Origin: an uncultured Bacteroidota bacterium
Lineage (GTDB): Bacteria; Bacteroidota; Bacteroidia; Chitinophagales; Chitinophagaceae
Direction: 5' to 3'
Assembly: GCA_903851455.1 (NCBI GenBank)
Contig: CAINOM010000472.1
Location: 1 to 11,671 of the forward strand
DNA: 11,671 nucleotides
This document shows, in pieces, positions 1 to 7,365 of the stretch. A program made the translations under genes and the position numbers. Below the pieces are notes generated by a model. It had not been told where the DNA came from. It did not search any database and saw only the letters and a program-made list of their open reading frames with translations. Position 1 is the first letter of the stretch; the number at the start of each line of letters is the position of its first letter.

Positions 1-504
1 CGGAAAATTGAGAAGCCGGTGATAGCCGCAGTAAATGGTGTTGCTGCCGGAGCCGGCGCCAATATAGCGCTGGCCTGTGACATAGTATTGGCCAATGAAA
101 GCGCTTCGTTCATACAGGCGTTCAGCAAGATAGGGCTGATACCTGATAGCGGTGGCACTTTCTTCCTGCCGCGACTGGTAGGCATGCAGCGCGCGGCAGC
201 GCTGATGATGACCGGTGAGAAAGTAATGGCGGCAGATGCAGTGGCTATGGGCATGATCTACACATGTTTCGCGGATGATGCATTTGAAGCTGAGAGTAAA
301 AAAATGGCGATGACGCTTGCGCAGATGCCGACAAAGGGCATCGGGCTCACCAAGCGCTTGCTCAACCGCTCGTTCAGCAATGACCTGCAGCAGCAATTAG
401 ATATGGAAAAGGAAGTGCAGATGCAGGCCGGCAGTACAGCTGATTTCAAGGAAGGAGTGATGTCGTTCCTTGAAAAGAGGAAACCCGTATTTAAGGGGAA
501 GTAG
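1..504 (+). CDS. paaG: Enoyl-CoA hydratase/isomerase, PaaG-like (5' end outside window)
   Basis: This is a crotonase-superfamily protein whose frame is open from base 1, so the N-terminal part lies upstream of the window and about 167 residues remain. The GTG at position 19 is an internal valine (KPVIAAVNG), not a start. Visible crotonase features are PVIAAVNGVAAGAGANIALACD, which carries an oxyanion-hole glycine segment (split here as VNGVAAGAGA and ALACD), and GLIPDSGGT, whose aspartate matches the catalytic Asp of PaaG-type isomerases. The C-terminus, with LDMEKEVQMQAGSTADFKEG and FLEKRKPVFKGK, closely resembles E. coli PaaG from memory. PaaG is the ring 1,2-epoxyphenylacetyl-CoA isomerase of aerobic phenylacetate degradation and can also shift double bonds in beta-oxidation. 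No other paa gene is visible, so a general enoyl-CoA hydratase/isomerase role is possible. The fold is near certain; the exact substrate is not. Confidence 0.85.
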   Translation, partial: RKIEKPVIAAVNGVAAGAGANIALACDIVLANESASFIQAFSKIGLIPDSGGTFFLPRLVGMQRAAALMMTGEKVMAADAVAMGMIYTCFADDAFEAESKKMAMTLAQMPTKGIGLTKRLLNRSFSNDLQQQLDMEKEVQMQAGSTADFKEGVMSFLEKRKPVFKGK

Positions 505-558
505 GTTCAAAACATGCGTCAGCCCTGCATATTACGGGTAATCGCCTAATAGAAAAGA

Positions 559-1128
559 ATGAAAGGCAAGTTGACTATACTGTTTTTGTTCCTACTGAAT
601 TTATGTTCAAGAGCGCAGTCTCTCGGAAGTATAGATAGCTATCTGAAAAATCCGTCGATTCCGAAAGTTGCCAAATTGTACTATAAGGGGAAGTTCAAGG
701 CGTCTGATGATGATAGTACAATCAGGATAATTGACAGCCTAAAATCAAACAATAATATCACGAGGCCGTTCTATATTTTGTTGGCACCTAAGATGTTTGT
801 GCATTCTGACGGAGCTTTATCTGAAGTGCTATACCTGCATAGCGAAGAATTATTTGACGAGAACCCGGCCGCATTGATCGAGTTTCTTTATTGCAAAAGC
901 GCTCTCGTCAGAGCGGATTTTAAAAACCGATGGGTATCCGGGATACTCGGAGAAATTCAAATCAGCCATGAAAAGACTGAAGCGCAATATTTAAAAACGT
1001 TAGAAAAGAGAGCCTCTGGCAAATGTAAGTTGGAAGATCAAAGAGACCTGAGTGCGTTTTGCGGCATGTTAAATAAAGGACTTAACCTCATCTTGAAAGC
1101 AAGAGTTATACACAACTCCCGTGGATAA
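559..1128 (+). CDS. Hypothetical exported protein, 189 aa
   Basis: I do not recognise a family. The N-terminus (MKGKLTILFLFLLNLCSRAQ) is a typical Sec signal peptide, with cleavage probably after SRA or just past it; the Cys at residue 16 does not sit in a good lipobox. The mature part is about 170 residues, mixed alpha/beta in character, with cysteines at CKSAL, GKCKL and FCGM and no repeats or metal motif. The start ATG at 559 follows an A-rich purine stretch (agaaaaga), as is common for Bacteroidota ribosome binding. The gene is visibly richer in A/T than its neighbours and stands alone, with 54 nt before it and 68 nt after it, which may indicate later acquisition. Open frame, signal peptide and start context support a real gene; function is unknown. 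Confidence 0.6.
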   Translation: MKGKLTILFLFLLNLCSRAQSLGSIDSYLKNPSIPKVAKLYYKGKFKASDDDSTIRIIDSLKSNNNITRPFYILLAPKMFVHSDGALSEVLYLHSEELFDENPAALIEFLYCKSALVRADFKNRWVSGILGEIQISHEKTEAQYLKTLEKRASGKCKLEDQRDLSAFCGMLNKGLNLILKARVIHNSRG

Positions 1129-1170
1129 ATAATCACTTCTTTAACGGCGTTCGTAGCACCGCATCGCAGT

Positions 1171-1198
1171 ATAACAGCTATTTTTGCACAGCTGTTAT
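1171..1198. promoter_or_regulatory. 9-bp perfect dyad around the -7 box of the DUF4271 gene
   Basis: ATAACAGCT (1171-1179) and AGCTGTTAT (1190-1198) are exact reverse complements separated by 10 nt. The right arm covers the first two bases of the ATG at 1197. The spacer plus the last base of the left arm holds tatttttg (1179-1186), an exact match to the Bacteroidota -7 consensus TAnnTTTG. If transcription starts a few bases after that box, the left arm would not be in the mRNA. The dyad would then act as a DNA operator rather than an RNA hairpin. No clear TTG -33 box is seen at the usual 17-23 nt spacing, so the promoter call rests on the -7 element. Confidence 0.5.
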
Positions 1199-2072
1199 GA
1201 GGTTTTTCCGTTTGCTTTTTGTTGTTTTTGCATTGTTCATGTGCCAGGCGGCACATGCTCGTGTAGACCCATCGATATATGGTATTACAGTTCTGGGGGA
1301 CAGTGTTACGCTGGCGCAGGGAGCGACAGCGAAGGCCGACAGTTTTTTCTCCAGTCACCCCATGCTGGCCAGCACCTATATCATCAGTGATATTGAGCAT
1401 CCCCATATAGCTGAGTCCCAGACCGCTGACTTCTACCTTTTGCTTTCGCTTTGTCTTATCCTTGGGCTGATAAGGTTCATGGACACGCGTTACTTTATCA
1501 ATCTTTGGCGTGCGTTCTGGAACCCCACGCTAAGCAACCGCCAGCTTAAAGAGCAGCTGCAGGGCGCAGGCCTGCCCAACCTGCTGATGAATATCTTTTT
1601 CACCTTTGCGGGTGGGGCTTATATCTACTATGTGGTGAAGTTTTTTACGCCGCACCATTCAGGTGTTATACCACCTTCATTGCTTATCATCATGCTCATA
1701 GCGGGTACAGGGCTCATATACCTGGCCAAGTACGCAGCAGTGCGCTTCAGCGGCTGGGCATTCCGGGTGCAGGGAATCACCGAGCATTATTTGTTCAATG
1801 TCTTCCTCATTAACAAGGTACTTGCTGTTGCCCTGATCCCCTTTATCATTATTCTTGCCTTTGCTGATCACCAGTGGGCGCAGCAGGTTGTGATCATCTC
1901 TTTTGTGAGCGCCGGCATCTTATTGCTGAACAGGTACATACGTTCGTGGCAGGTGTTTGGCTCATTCTTCCAGTATAGCAAATTCCATTTTTTTATGTAC
2001 CTTTGCGCCTCGGAATTATTACCGCTGGCGGTATTGATGAAGTTATTAGTTAAAGGGCTAATGTTCTATTAA
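1197..2072 (+). CDS. DUF4271 polytopic membrane protein, 291 aa
   Basis: This is an integral membrane protein of the DUF4271 family, which is common in Bacteroidota next to hemD; its function is unknown. A hydrophobic N-terminus (residues 1-21, ending CQAAHA) looks like a cleavable signal peptide. About 60 extracytoplasmic residues follow, then membrane segments near residues 78-95, 128-150, 160-181, 204-223, 229-247 and 263-285. The C-terminal FHFFMYLCASELLPLAVLMK segment is the family's most recognisable conserved stretch (aromatic-rich with a buried Glu). The ATG at 1197 is chosen because the signal peptide begins there and the -7 box lies just upstream. It ends 56 nt before hemD and may be co-transcribed with it. 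The linkage could point to membrane or haem-related physiology, but this is inference only. Confidence 0.75.
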   Translation: MRFFRLLFVVFALFMCQAAHARVDPSIYGITVLGDSVTLAQGATAKADSFFSSHPMLASTYIISDIEHPHIAESQTADFYLLLSLCLILGLIRFMDTRYFINLWRAFWNPTLSNRQLKEQLQGAGLPNLLMNIFFTFAGGAYIYYVVKFFTPHHSGVIPPSLLIIMLIAGTGLIYLAKYAAVRFSGWAFRVQGITEHYLFNVFLINKVLAVALIPFIIILAFADHQWAQQVVIISFVSAGILLLNRYIRSWQVFGSFFQYSKFHFFMYLCASELLPLAVLMKLLVKGLMFY

Positions 2073-2128
2073 TTAATTGTCAATACCAGGTTCAGTATTA
2101 CGGCAAATATTCCCGATAATCCTTGTAT

Positions 2129-2923
2129 ATGGCCAAAGCTGTTCGTTCGCAAAAGAAGGGTGCTGAAAAAAAGGAACTTAAAGTAGACAGTATTTTAATA
2201 ACCCAACCGCGCCCCGAAACGGAGAAATCGCCCTATTTTGACCTGGCTAAAAAGTTTAGCCTGAAGCTGGACTTTCACCCCTTTATTCGCGTAGAAGGCC
2301 TCAGTGGAAAGGATTTTCGCAAGCAGAGAGTAGACATCACCGAGTATACAGCTATCATCTTTACCAGCCGCTATGCTGTTGACCATTTTTTCAGAATATG
2401 CGAGGAATTGAAGCTGAAGGTTTCCCAGGATATGAAGTACTTCTGCATTACCGAGGCAGTTGCGCTGTACCTGCAGAAATTCATTCTCTACCGTAAACGT
2501 AAGGTTTTCTTCTCTGCTGATGGCAGCACTACGGGTCTGCTCGAAGTGATAGGAAAGCACAAGAACGAAAAATATATACTTCCCGTATCCGATACCGCTA
2601 AAAACGATATCGCTCAGTACCTCATCAAGCATAATATTAAGTATGCGGAAGCAACGCTTTATCGCATGGTCTCTAACGACATCGCAACAGTGATGAAGCT
2701 GTCGTATGATATGATCGTGTTTTTCAGCCCGTTCAGTGTCCAGACTTTGTTTGAACATAACCCGGCATTTAAACAGAACGGAACGATGATCGGTGCGTTC
2801 GGTCCTACTACTGCCAAGGCAGTTGAAGATAGCGGGCTGCGCCTGGACATCAAGGCTCCGGCTGTGAACGCGCCCTCTATGGTATCTGCATTGGAGTTAT
2901 TTCTTTCCGGCATAAAAAAATAA
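2129..2923 (+). CDS. hemD: Uroporphyrinogen-III synthase
   Basis: HemD cyclises hydroxymethylbilane with inversion of ring D to give uroporphyrinogen III, the cytoplasmic branch-point step to haem, sirohaem and cobalamin. The 264-residue protein has the two-lobed HemD layout. Lobe 1 contains ILITQPRPE (22-30) and IIFTSRYAVDHFF (76-88); the middle has FCITEAVALYL (105-115) and ILPVSDTAKNDIAQYL (150-165). Lobe 2 ends with DMIVFFSPFSVQTLF (194-208), IGAFGPTTAKAVEDSGL (221-237) and a VNAPSMVSAL tail helix. The length is normal for Bacteroidota members. A TTG lies two codons upstream at 2123, but the ATG at 2129 is preferred. The basic Lys-rich first 19 residues are a soluble extension, not a signal peptide. 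Other haem genes are not adjacent. HemD is poorly conserved in sequence, so the call rests on the motif order plus the DUF4271 neighbour. Confidence 0.87.
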   Translation: MAKAVRSQKKGAEKKELKVDSILITQPRPETEKSPYFDLAKKFSLKLDFHPFIRVEGLSGKDFRKQRVDITEYTAIIFTSRYAVDHFFRICEELKLKVSQDMKYFCITEAVALYLQKFILYRKRKVFFSADGSTTGLLEVIGKHKNEKYILPVSDTAKNDIAQYLIKHNIKYAEATLYRMVSNDIATVMKLSYDMIVFFSPFSVQTLFEHNPAFKQNGTMIGAFGPTTAKAVEDSGLRLDIKAPAVNAPSMVSALELFLSGIKK

Positions 2924-2989
2924 ACACACACCAGCAAAACTCACTATTTCATTGGTAAAATTTCGTTTTGACATAATTGGCGCTACCAG

Positions 2990-3805
2990 ATGAAAAAGTT
3001 ACTGCTTTGCTTATTCCTTATAGCTTCATTTTTTTCCGTTACGGCGGGTACGATCAGTTTAGGGTACTCGTCGGGAGATGTGCTGATATGGCGTTTTTGG
3101 GAAGTTGGTGCAGACAACATTCCGCACCCCAAAGTACTGGTCTATAACATCACCGATAAGCCGGTCACATTCCTGCTCAAAAAAACCAATTCCCGCGGCA
3201 GTATCGAGCCCGCGGAGAAAGCCCTCCTTGCCAGTCGTTTTCATGTGCTTAACGATACGATTGTTCAGGCTATGACCATTGCGCCACATGACCATGGAGT
3301 GTATGATATTGTTGCCCTGAAGAAAAGCGGCCTGTACGATGCAGTGCTTGTGAACAATGTATACTGTGGCATTATGCCCGATCTGCAGCCGCTGGAACTC
3401 GAAAAATATTTTTGTAAGTATTATTCCTACGAGGGTGTTGCCGGCAGTATGAATTGCCTCATCTGCAAGAATACTTTATTTACCGGCCGTGGTGAAACAG
3501 ACAGTACCAGGCTGCTTTTCGACTGTGCATACAGGCCGTATAAGGAGAAGAGCAGGCAGATCGAAGCCCGCATCAATGAGGGTATTGATACGATGTCGTT
3601 ATTCATCAGGCATGAGCATTTCGATCTTACAGAGAGCAACAAGAGAATCGAATTTACCGTGGACATAGAGAACACTGTGGACTTCACCATAAATATTGTC
3701 TACAAGGTCAGTCATAATGAGGTGATACCCGGCATCAATTTCCACAACAACATACCGCAACATGGTTTTAGCACCAGTTGCTGGTTGCCGGTGTTTATAA
3801 AGTAA
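2990..3805 (+). CDS. Hypothetical exported protein with six cysteines, 271 aa
   Basis: I do not recognise a family. MKKLLLCLFLIASFFSVTAG is a clear Sec signal peptide, with cleavage probably near residue 19-20, which places the protein in the periplasm or outside. The mature chain has cysteines at 126, 142, 156, 159, 179 and 264, including one CxxC (NCLIC, 156-159). The even number in an exported protein suggests disulfides. Residues 45-125 look beta-rich and Ig-like (PKVLVYNITDKPVTFLL, followed later by a GVYDIVALKKSGLYDAVLV stretch), and residues 217-245 form alternating strands (RIEFTVDIENTVDFTINIVY). There is no C-terminal type IX secretion sorting domain. The gene follows hemD by 66 nt and ends 21 nt before the YyaL-family gene. 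The frame and signal peptide make it a confident gene of unknown role. Confidence 0.7.
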   Translation: MKKLLLCLFLIASFFSVTAGTISLGYSSGDVLIWRFWEVGADNIPHPKVLVYNITDKPVTFLLKKTNSRGSIEPAEKALLASRFHVLNDTIVQAMTIAPHDHGVYDIVALKKSGLYDAVLVNNVYCGIMPDLQPLELEKYFCKYYSYEGVAGSMNCLICKNTLFTGRGETDSTRLLFDCAYRPYKEKSRQIEARINEGIDTMSLFIRHEHFDLTESNKRIEFTVDIENTVDFTINIVYKVSHNEVIPGINFHNNIPQHGFSTSCWLPVFIK

Positions 3806-3814
3806 TTAAGCTAC

Positions 3815-3822
3815 TACCTTTG
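3815..3822 (+). promoter_or_regulatory. -7 box TAccTTTG four nt before the yyaL-family ATG
   Basis: tacctttg is an exact match to the Bacteroidota sigma-ABfr -7 consensus TAnnTTTG. It ends at 3822 and the ATG is at 3827. Transcription from it would start at or within a few bases of the start codon, giving a leaderless or near-leaderless mRNA. No Shine-Dalgarno-like purine run lies between the box and the ATG, which fits. A -33 TTG at proper spacing is not evident; gttt at 3793-3796 is the nearest partial match, 18 nt away. Confidence 0.5.
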
Positions 3823-3826
3823 CCGC

Positions 3827-5866
3827 ATGGCAAACAGACTGATCAACGAACAAAGTCCCTATTTACTGCAGCACGCCAATAACCCTGTGGACTGGTATCC
3901 GTGGGGCGACGAGGCATTTGATAAAGCTATTGCGGAGCATAAGCCTGTGCTGGTAAGCATAGGGTATGCGGCCTGCCACTGGTGCCATGTGATGGAGCAC
4001 GAAAGTTTTGAGAATGAGGCGGTGGCAGCTTATATGAATGAGCATTTTGTTTGCATCAAAGTAGACCGCGAAGAGCATCCTGATGTAGACCATATGTACA
4101 TGGACGCCGTGCAGGCCATAAGCGGCAGCGGAGGATGGCCGCTTAATGTTTTTGTGACCCCGCAGCGGGCGCCGTTTTATGGCGGCACTTACTTCCCTCC
4201 AAGGCAGGCATACAACAGGCCCTCGTGGATGCAGGTGCTGCAACGCATGACCGATATCTGGACCGACCAGCCCGAAGAAGTAGCGCAGCAGGCGGGGCAG
4301 ATGATACAGCATCTGAAGCAGGCATCGCAGCGAATGACGCTCGCTGCAAAAGACACGCGCCCGGCAGATATGGACATGTGCCGTAAGATAGCCGACAACC
4401 TGTTGAAGCAGGGTGATAAGGAGTACGGTGGCTTTGGCAATGCGCCCAAATTCCCCGGCACTATGGCCATTAGCTTTTTGTTGGAACATTATCACTTCAC
4501 GGGCTACGAGCCCGCGTTGGCGCATGCCCTGCGTAGTCTTGATGCAATGATAGAAGGAGGTATATATGATCAGCTTGGTGGCGGCTTTGCACGGTATGCA
4601 ACCGACAGGGAATGGCTTATACCGCACTTTGTTAAAATGCTGTATGACAATGCGCTGCTTATCGGCACATTGTGTGATGCATATAGCATCACGAAAGAGG
4701 CGCGCTATAAATCTACAGTCGATGAAACGATCGCATTTATTGAGCGGGAATTAAAAGACAAAAGCGGCGGCTACTATTGTGCACTGGATGCAGACAGTGA
4801 GGGCGTGGAAGGTAAGTTCTACACATTGACGTGGGAGGACTGGATAGCAGTACTGGGAACGAGTGACGAAGCCGTGGCTGCGTATTTCGGAGTGACTGAA
4901 CATGGCAACTGGGAAGAAACCAATATACTGCATGTAGCAAAAAGTGCAACAGAGGTAGCAGCTGCATTCGGCATAACGGGCGAAGAACTTGCAACACGGA
5001 TTGCAGCCGTGAAACAAACACTGCTGGCGGCCCGGGAAACAAGGATAAGGCCAATGACCGACGACAAATGCCTGCTTTCCTGGAATGCCTTGTATAACAT
5101 CGCATTGTGCAAGGCCGGAGTGGTCTTTGCCAATGATGACTACCAGCAACGCGCTACCTCGCACATGCAGTGGATGATCACACAATTTTACAGCGGTGAA
5201 GATCTGCTGCATACCTGGAAGAACGGGGTAGCTAAAATACCTGCCAAGCTTGATGATTATGCCTACCTGGCACAGGCTATGCTGCAATTGGCATCAGCCA
5301 CAGGGGCCAATGACATGGTCATAAAAGCCAGTGAACTGGTGACAACAGTCGTAAGAGAATTCGGTCTGGAAAACACAACGGAAGACGGGTTCTTTTATTA
5401 TACCCCGCAAACACAAAAGGATATCCCGGTACGTAAGATAGACCTGTATGATGGTGCTACACCCTCCGCGAACGCAGTAATGGCGCACAATCTGTGGCTC
5501 TGTGGCATGTGCATGGAGCAAAGCCGCTGGATAGAACACGCAAGGCTGATGTGGCGGCATATGAACAATACAGCAGTGAGGTATAGTTATTCGTTTGGCT
5601 ACTGGGCGCTATTGCTGCAAAGGCATGCTGTTGGCCTTAAGACACTGATCTGTGCAGGCAGTGAAGGAGACCAATATCGGAGAGAAGTGCTTACAAACTA
5701 TTTACCACAGGTTTTTTCGCTCACTTCAAAAAAAGAAATATTTGAATTGCCTATACTTGAAAAAAAATTTTTTGCTGGTAAAATGTATATATTTGTTTGT
5801 ACGGAACAGGCCTGCCTATCGCCTGTAAGTAGCGTTAAAGCGGCGTTTCAACTTTTGGAACAATAG
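3827..5866 (+). CDS. yyaL: Thioredoxin-domain protein, DUF255/YyaL (SPATA20) family, 679 aa
   Basis: This is a cytoplasmic protein of the conserved YyaL/SPATA20 family, with no signal peptide. The N-terminal DUF255 thioredoxin-like domain (about residues 3-165) opens with the family signature [21 protein letters not shown]. It contains the redox motif AACHWCHVM with Cys50 and Cys53, [11 protein letters not shown] (78-88) and [11 protein letters not shown] (102-112), followed by FYGGTYFPP. The rest is the helical (alpha/alpha)6-barrel part seen in N-acylglucosamine 2-epimerase/cellobiose-epimerase-like folds, with [55 protein letters not shown] and [10 protein letters not shown]. Full length matches the family (about 670-700 residues). 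The biochemical function is not established; redox or carbohydrate-related roles have been suggested by fold only. It follows the previous gene by 21 nt but has its own candidate -7 box. Confidence 0.9.
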   Translation: MANRLINEQSPYLLQHANNPVDWYPWGDEAFDKAIAEHKPVLVSIGYAACHWCHVMEHESFENEAVAAYMNEHFVCIKVDREEHPDVDHMYMDAVQAISGSGGWPLNVFVTPQRAPFYGGTYFPPRQAYNRPSWMQVLQRMTDIWTDQPEEVAQQAGQMIQHLKQASQRMTLAAKDTRPADMDMCRKIADNLLKQGDKEYGGFGNAPKFPGTMAISFLLEHYHFTGYEPALAHALRSLDAMIEGGIYDQLGGGFARYATDREWLIPHFVKMLYDNALLIGTLCDAYSITKEARYKSTVDETIAFIERELKDKSGGYYCALDADSEGVEGKFYTLTWEDWIAVLGTSDEAVAAYFGVTEHGNWEETNILHVAKSATEVAAAFGITGEELATRIAAVKQTLLAARETRIRPMTDDKCLLSWNALYNIALCKAGVVFANDDYQQRATSHMQWMITQFYSGEDLLHTWKNGVAKIPAKLDDYAYLAQAMLQLASATGANDMVIKASELVTTVVREFGLENTTEDGFFYYTPQTQKDIPVRKIDLYDGATPSANAVMAHNLWLCGMCMEQSRWIEHARLMWRHMNNTAVRYSYSFGYWALLLQRHAVGLKTLICAGSEGDQYRREVLTNYLPQVFSLTSKKEIFELPILEKKFFAGKMYIFVCTEQACLSPVSSVKAAFQLLEQ

Positions 5867-5875
5867 AAATGCCCC

Positions 5876-5905
5876 TTGAAAGTTTCAGATGTTTTTATAC
5901 TTTTG
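5876..5905 (+). promoter_or_regulatory. Promoter of the gldKLMN operon
   Basis: TTG at 5876-5878 and tacttttg at 5898-5905 match the Bacteroidota -33 (TTG) and -7 (TAnnTTTG) elements, with 19 nt between them, inside the usual 17-23 range. Transcription should start near 5910, giving a leader of about 135 nt before the gldK ATG at 6048. The in-frame upstream ATG at 5889 lies between these two boxes, so it cannot be in the transcript. A second TAnnTTTG match (tattttTG, 5944-5951) lacks a well-spaced -33 TTG and is a weaker alternative. Confidence 0.6.
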
Positions 5906-6047
5906 TCCCGTTACAGTATTAACTATTTTTTGGCCGAAACTTGTATTTTTGGAAAAAACTTTGAATATTGTGCGTCCGTTCAGTATTGTGAAGAGGAAAA
6001 GCATGAAAATCATTACTTGCAAAATTGCAAAAACAATAGACAGTAGT
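5906..6047 (+). other. gldK 5' leader with imperfect direct repeat
   Basis: This is the region between the predicted operon promoter and gldK. GTCCCGTTACAGTATT (5905-5920) recurs as GTCCGTTCAGTATT (5974-5987), differing only by two single-base deletions, with a 69-nt offset. Further down, TTGCAAAA is present twice in tandem (6017-6032). The frame of gldK is open through this stretch, but its translation (starting MFLYFCPV) does not resemble an export signal. I see no known riboswitch core. Confidence 0.35.
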
Positions 6048-7322
6048 ATGAAAAAAACTTCCCTGAAGGTCGCAGCTTTAGCATTGCTGGCACTTGCTTC
6101 AAGTTGTGGACAAGCGGGCTCCAACGGCCAGTTAGTAGGTGATCAAACGAGAATGAATTACAGAGCGCCGTTCCCGATCGGTATGGTGTATGTTCCATCA
6201 GGTTCCTATAAAATGGGAGCTAGTGATGAGGACATCCGTGGCAGAAATGACGCGACCATACATACCGTGCAGCTACTTGGTTTTTATATGGATGCAACCG
6301 AGATCTCTAACCAGGAATACCGCCAGTTTACCAACTACGTAAGAGATTCGATCGCGAATACTATCCTTGGTAATTTCAAAGACAACCCGGATGGTACCCA
6401 ACGCCTTGACATGAAGCACATTAACTGGAAAGATCCTGAATTGCAGGATCAGCTAGCAGCAATGTATGTTCCTGCTGAGCAGTCTGGTTGGGGCACAAAA
6501 GAAATTGACGCCAGCAAACTGAAGTATCATTATACCTCGTTCGATTATGTAGGATCGGTTCAGCATCCAAATGAGCCAAGGTCTAAGTACGTGATCAACC
6601 ACGATGAGTTTGCTTATCCCGATACTACTGTATGGGTTCGCCAGTTCAACTACTCATTTAATGAGCCTATAGCGCTTCAGTATTTCTGGTTCCAGGGCTT
6701 TAACAAATATCCTGTTGTTGGTGTTAACTGGAATCAGGCAAACGCATTTTGTAACTGGCGCACGAACATGTGGCGTTCAGAGCGTCAGCGTCAGCGCCTG
6801 TATACAGAAAGCAAATTCCGCCTGCCCACAGAAGAAGAGTGGGAATGGGCTGCACGTGGTGGCCGTAACGAATCTCCTTATCCATGGGGCGGTCCTTACA
6901 TCATCAACAAGAAAGGTTGTTACCTGGCTAACTTTAAACCACAGCGCGGTAACTACGCTGCAGATGGTGGTCTTTACACAGTGCCTGTTGATTGGTACGC
7001 AGCAAACGATTACGGTCTGAAGAATATGTCGGGTAACGTATCCGAGTGGACTGAGTCAGCTTACTTCGGCGGTACTTACAACCAGATGTCAGATATCAAT
7101 CCGAGCGTAACTTATAATGCACAGGATGCTGAGAAAAAAGACAAACCATACATGGCACGTAAAGTGGTGCGTGGTGGCAGCTGGCGCGATGTAGCTTACT
7201 TCCTGCAGGTGAGCACCCGTGACTTTGAATTCCAGGATACTTCCAAGGCATATATCGGCTTCCGTTGTGTATATACTGAAACAGTACCAGCATTAAGCAA
7301 CAGGCGCCCTGTAAGAAAATAA
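6048..7322 (+). CDS. gldK: Type IX secretion/gliding lipoprotein GldK (FGE-sulfatase fold)
   Basis: GldK (PorK) is an outer-membrane lipoprotein that with GldN forms the large periplasmic ring of the type IX secretion system. Starting at ATG 6048 gives 424 residues with a lipoprotein signal, MKKTSLK then a hydrophobic core and LASSC with Cys20 as lipid site; the frame's upstream ATGs (5889, 6003) would bury this signal internally. From residue 45 the formylglycine-generating-enzyme-like domain is clear: GMVYVPSGSYKMG (45-57), FYMDATEISNQEYRQF (79-94), VVGVNWNQANAFCNW (223-237), FRLPTEEEWEWAARGG (257-272), YPWGG (278-282), NMSGNVSEWTE (326-336), VVRGGSWRD (373-381) and IGFRCV (403-408). Residues 100-215 form the long insertion typical of GldK. 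The active-site cysteine segment of true FGE is replaced by VSTRDFEF, so a structural rather than catalytic role is expected. Confidence 0.93.
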   Translation: MKKTSLKVAALALLALASSCGQAGSNGQLVGDQTRMNYRAPFPIGMVYVPSGSYKMGASDEDIRGRNDATIHTVQLLGFYMDATEISNQEYRQFTNYVRDSIANTILGNFKDNPDGTQRLDMKHINWKDPELQDQLAAMYVPAEQSGWGTKEIDASKLKYHYTSFDYVGSVQHPNEPRSKYVINHDEFAYPDTTVWVRQFNYSFNEPIALQYFWFQGFNKYPVVGVNWNQANAFCNWRTNMWRSERQRQRLYTESKFRLPTEEEWEWAARGGRNESPYPWGGPYIINKKGCYLANFKPQRGNYAADGGLYTVPVDWYAANDYGLKNMSGNVSEWTESAYFGGTYNQMSDINPSVTYNAQDAEKKDKPYMARKVVRGGSWRDVAYFLQVSTRDFEFQDTSKAYIGFRCVYTETVPALSNRRPVRK

Positions 7323-7365
7323 GACATTCTAAACTTTTTATAAACAAAGAAAAAATCAGCAAACA

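Noticed and set aside
2090..2099. GTTCAGTATT upstream of hemD identical to ten bases of the gldK leader repeat
   Set aside because: Many 10-mer coincidences are expected in a window of this size, so it is not evidence of shared regulation.
2113..2128. taatccttg before hemD as a -7 box
   Set aside because: It does not match TAnnTTTG exactly (spacing and one base differ), and hemD may be read from the DUF4271 promoter.
2195..2758. Antisense open frame of 187 codons opposite hemD
   Set aside because: The sense strand carries HemD motifs throughout; the antisense product has no recognisable domain or signal.
3863..4627. Antisense open frame of 254 codons within the YyaL-family gene
   Set aside because: It lies wholly opposite a well-conserved coding region, its translation is Cys/His/Arg-rich as expected for a shadow frame, and it has no promoter or start context.
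4554..4754. AAGGAGGT four nt before an ATG at 4566 opening a 62-codon frame inside the YyaL-family gene
   Set aside because: The motif encodes EGG in the real frame ([12 protein letters not shown], a conserved stretch), Bacteroidota rely little on Shine-Dalgarno, and the small product shows no protein-like features.
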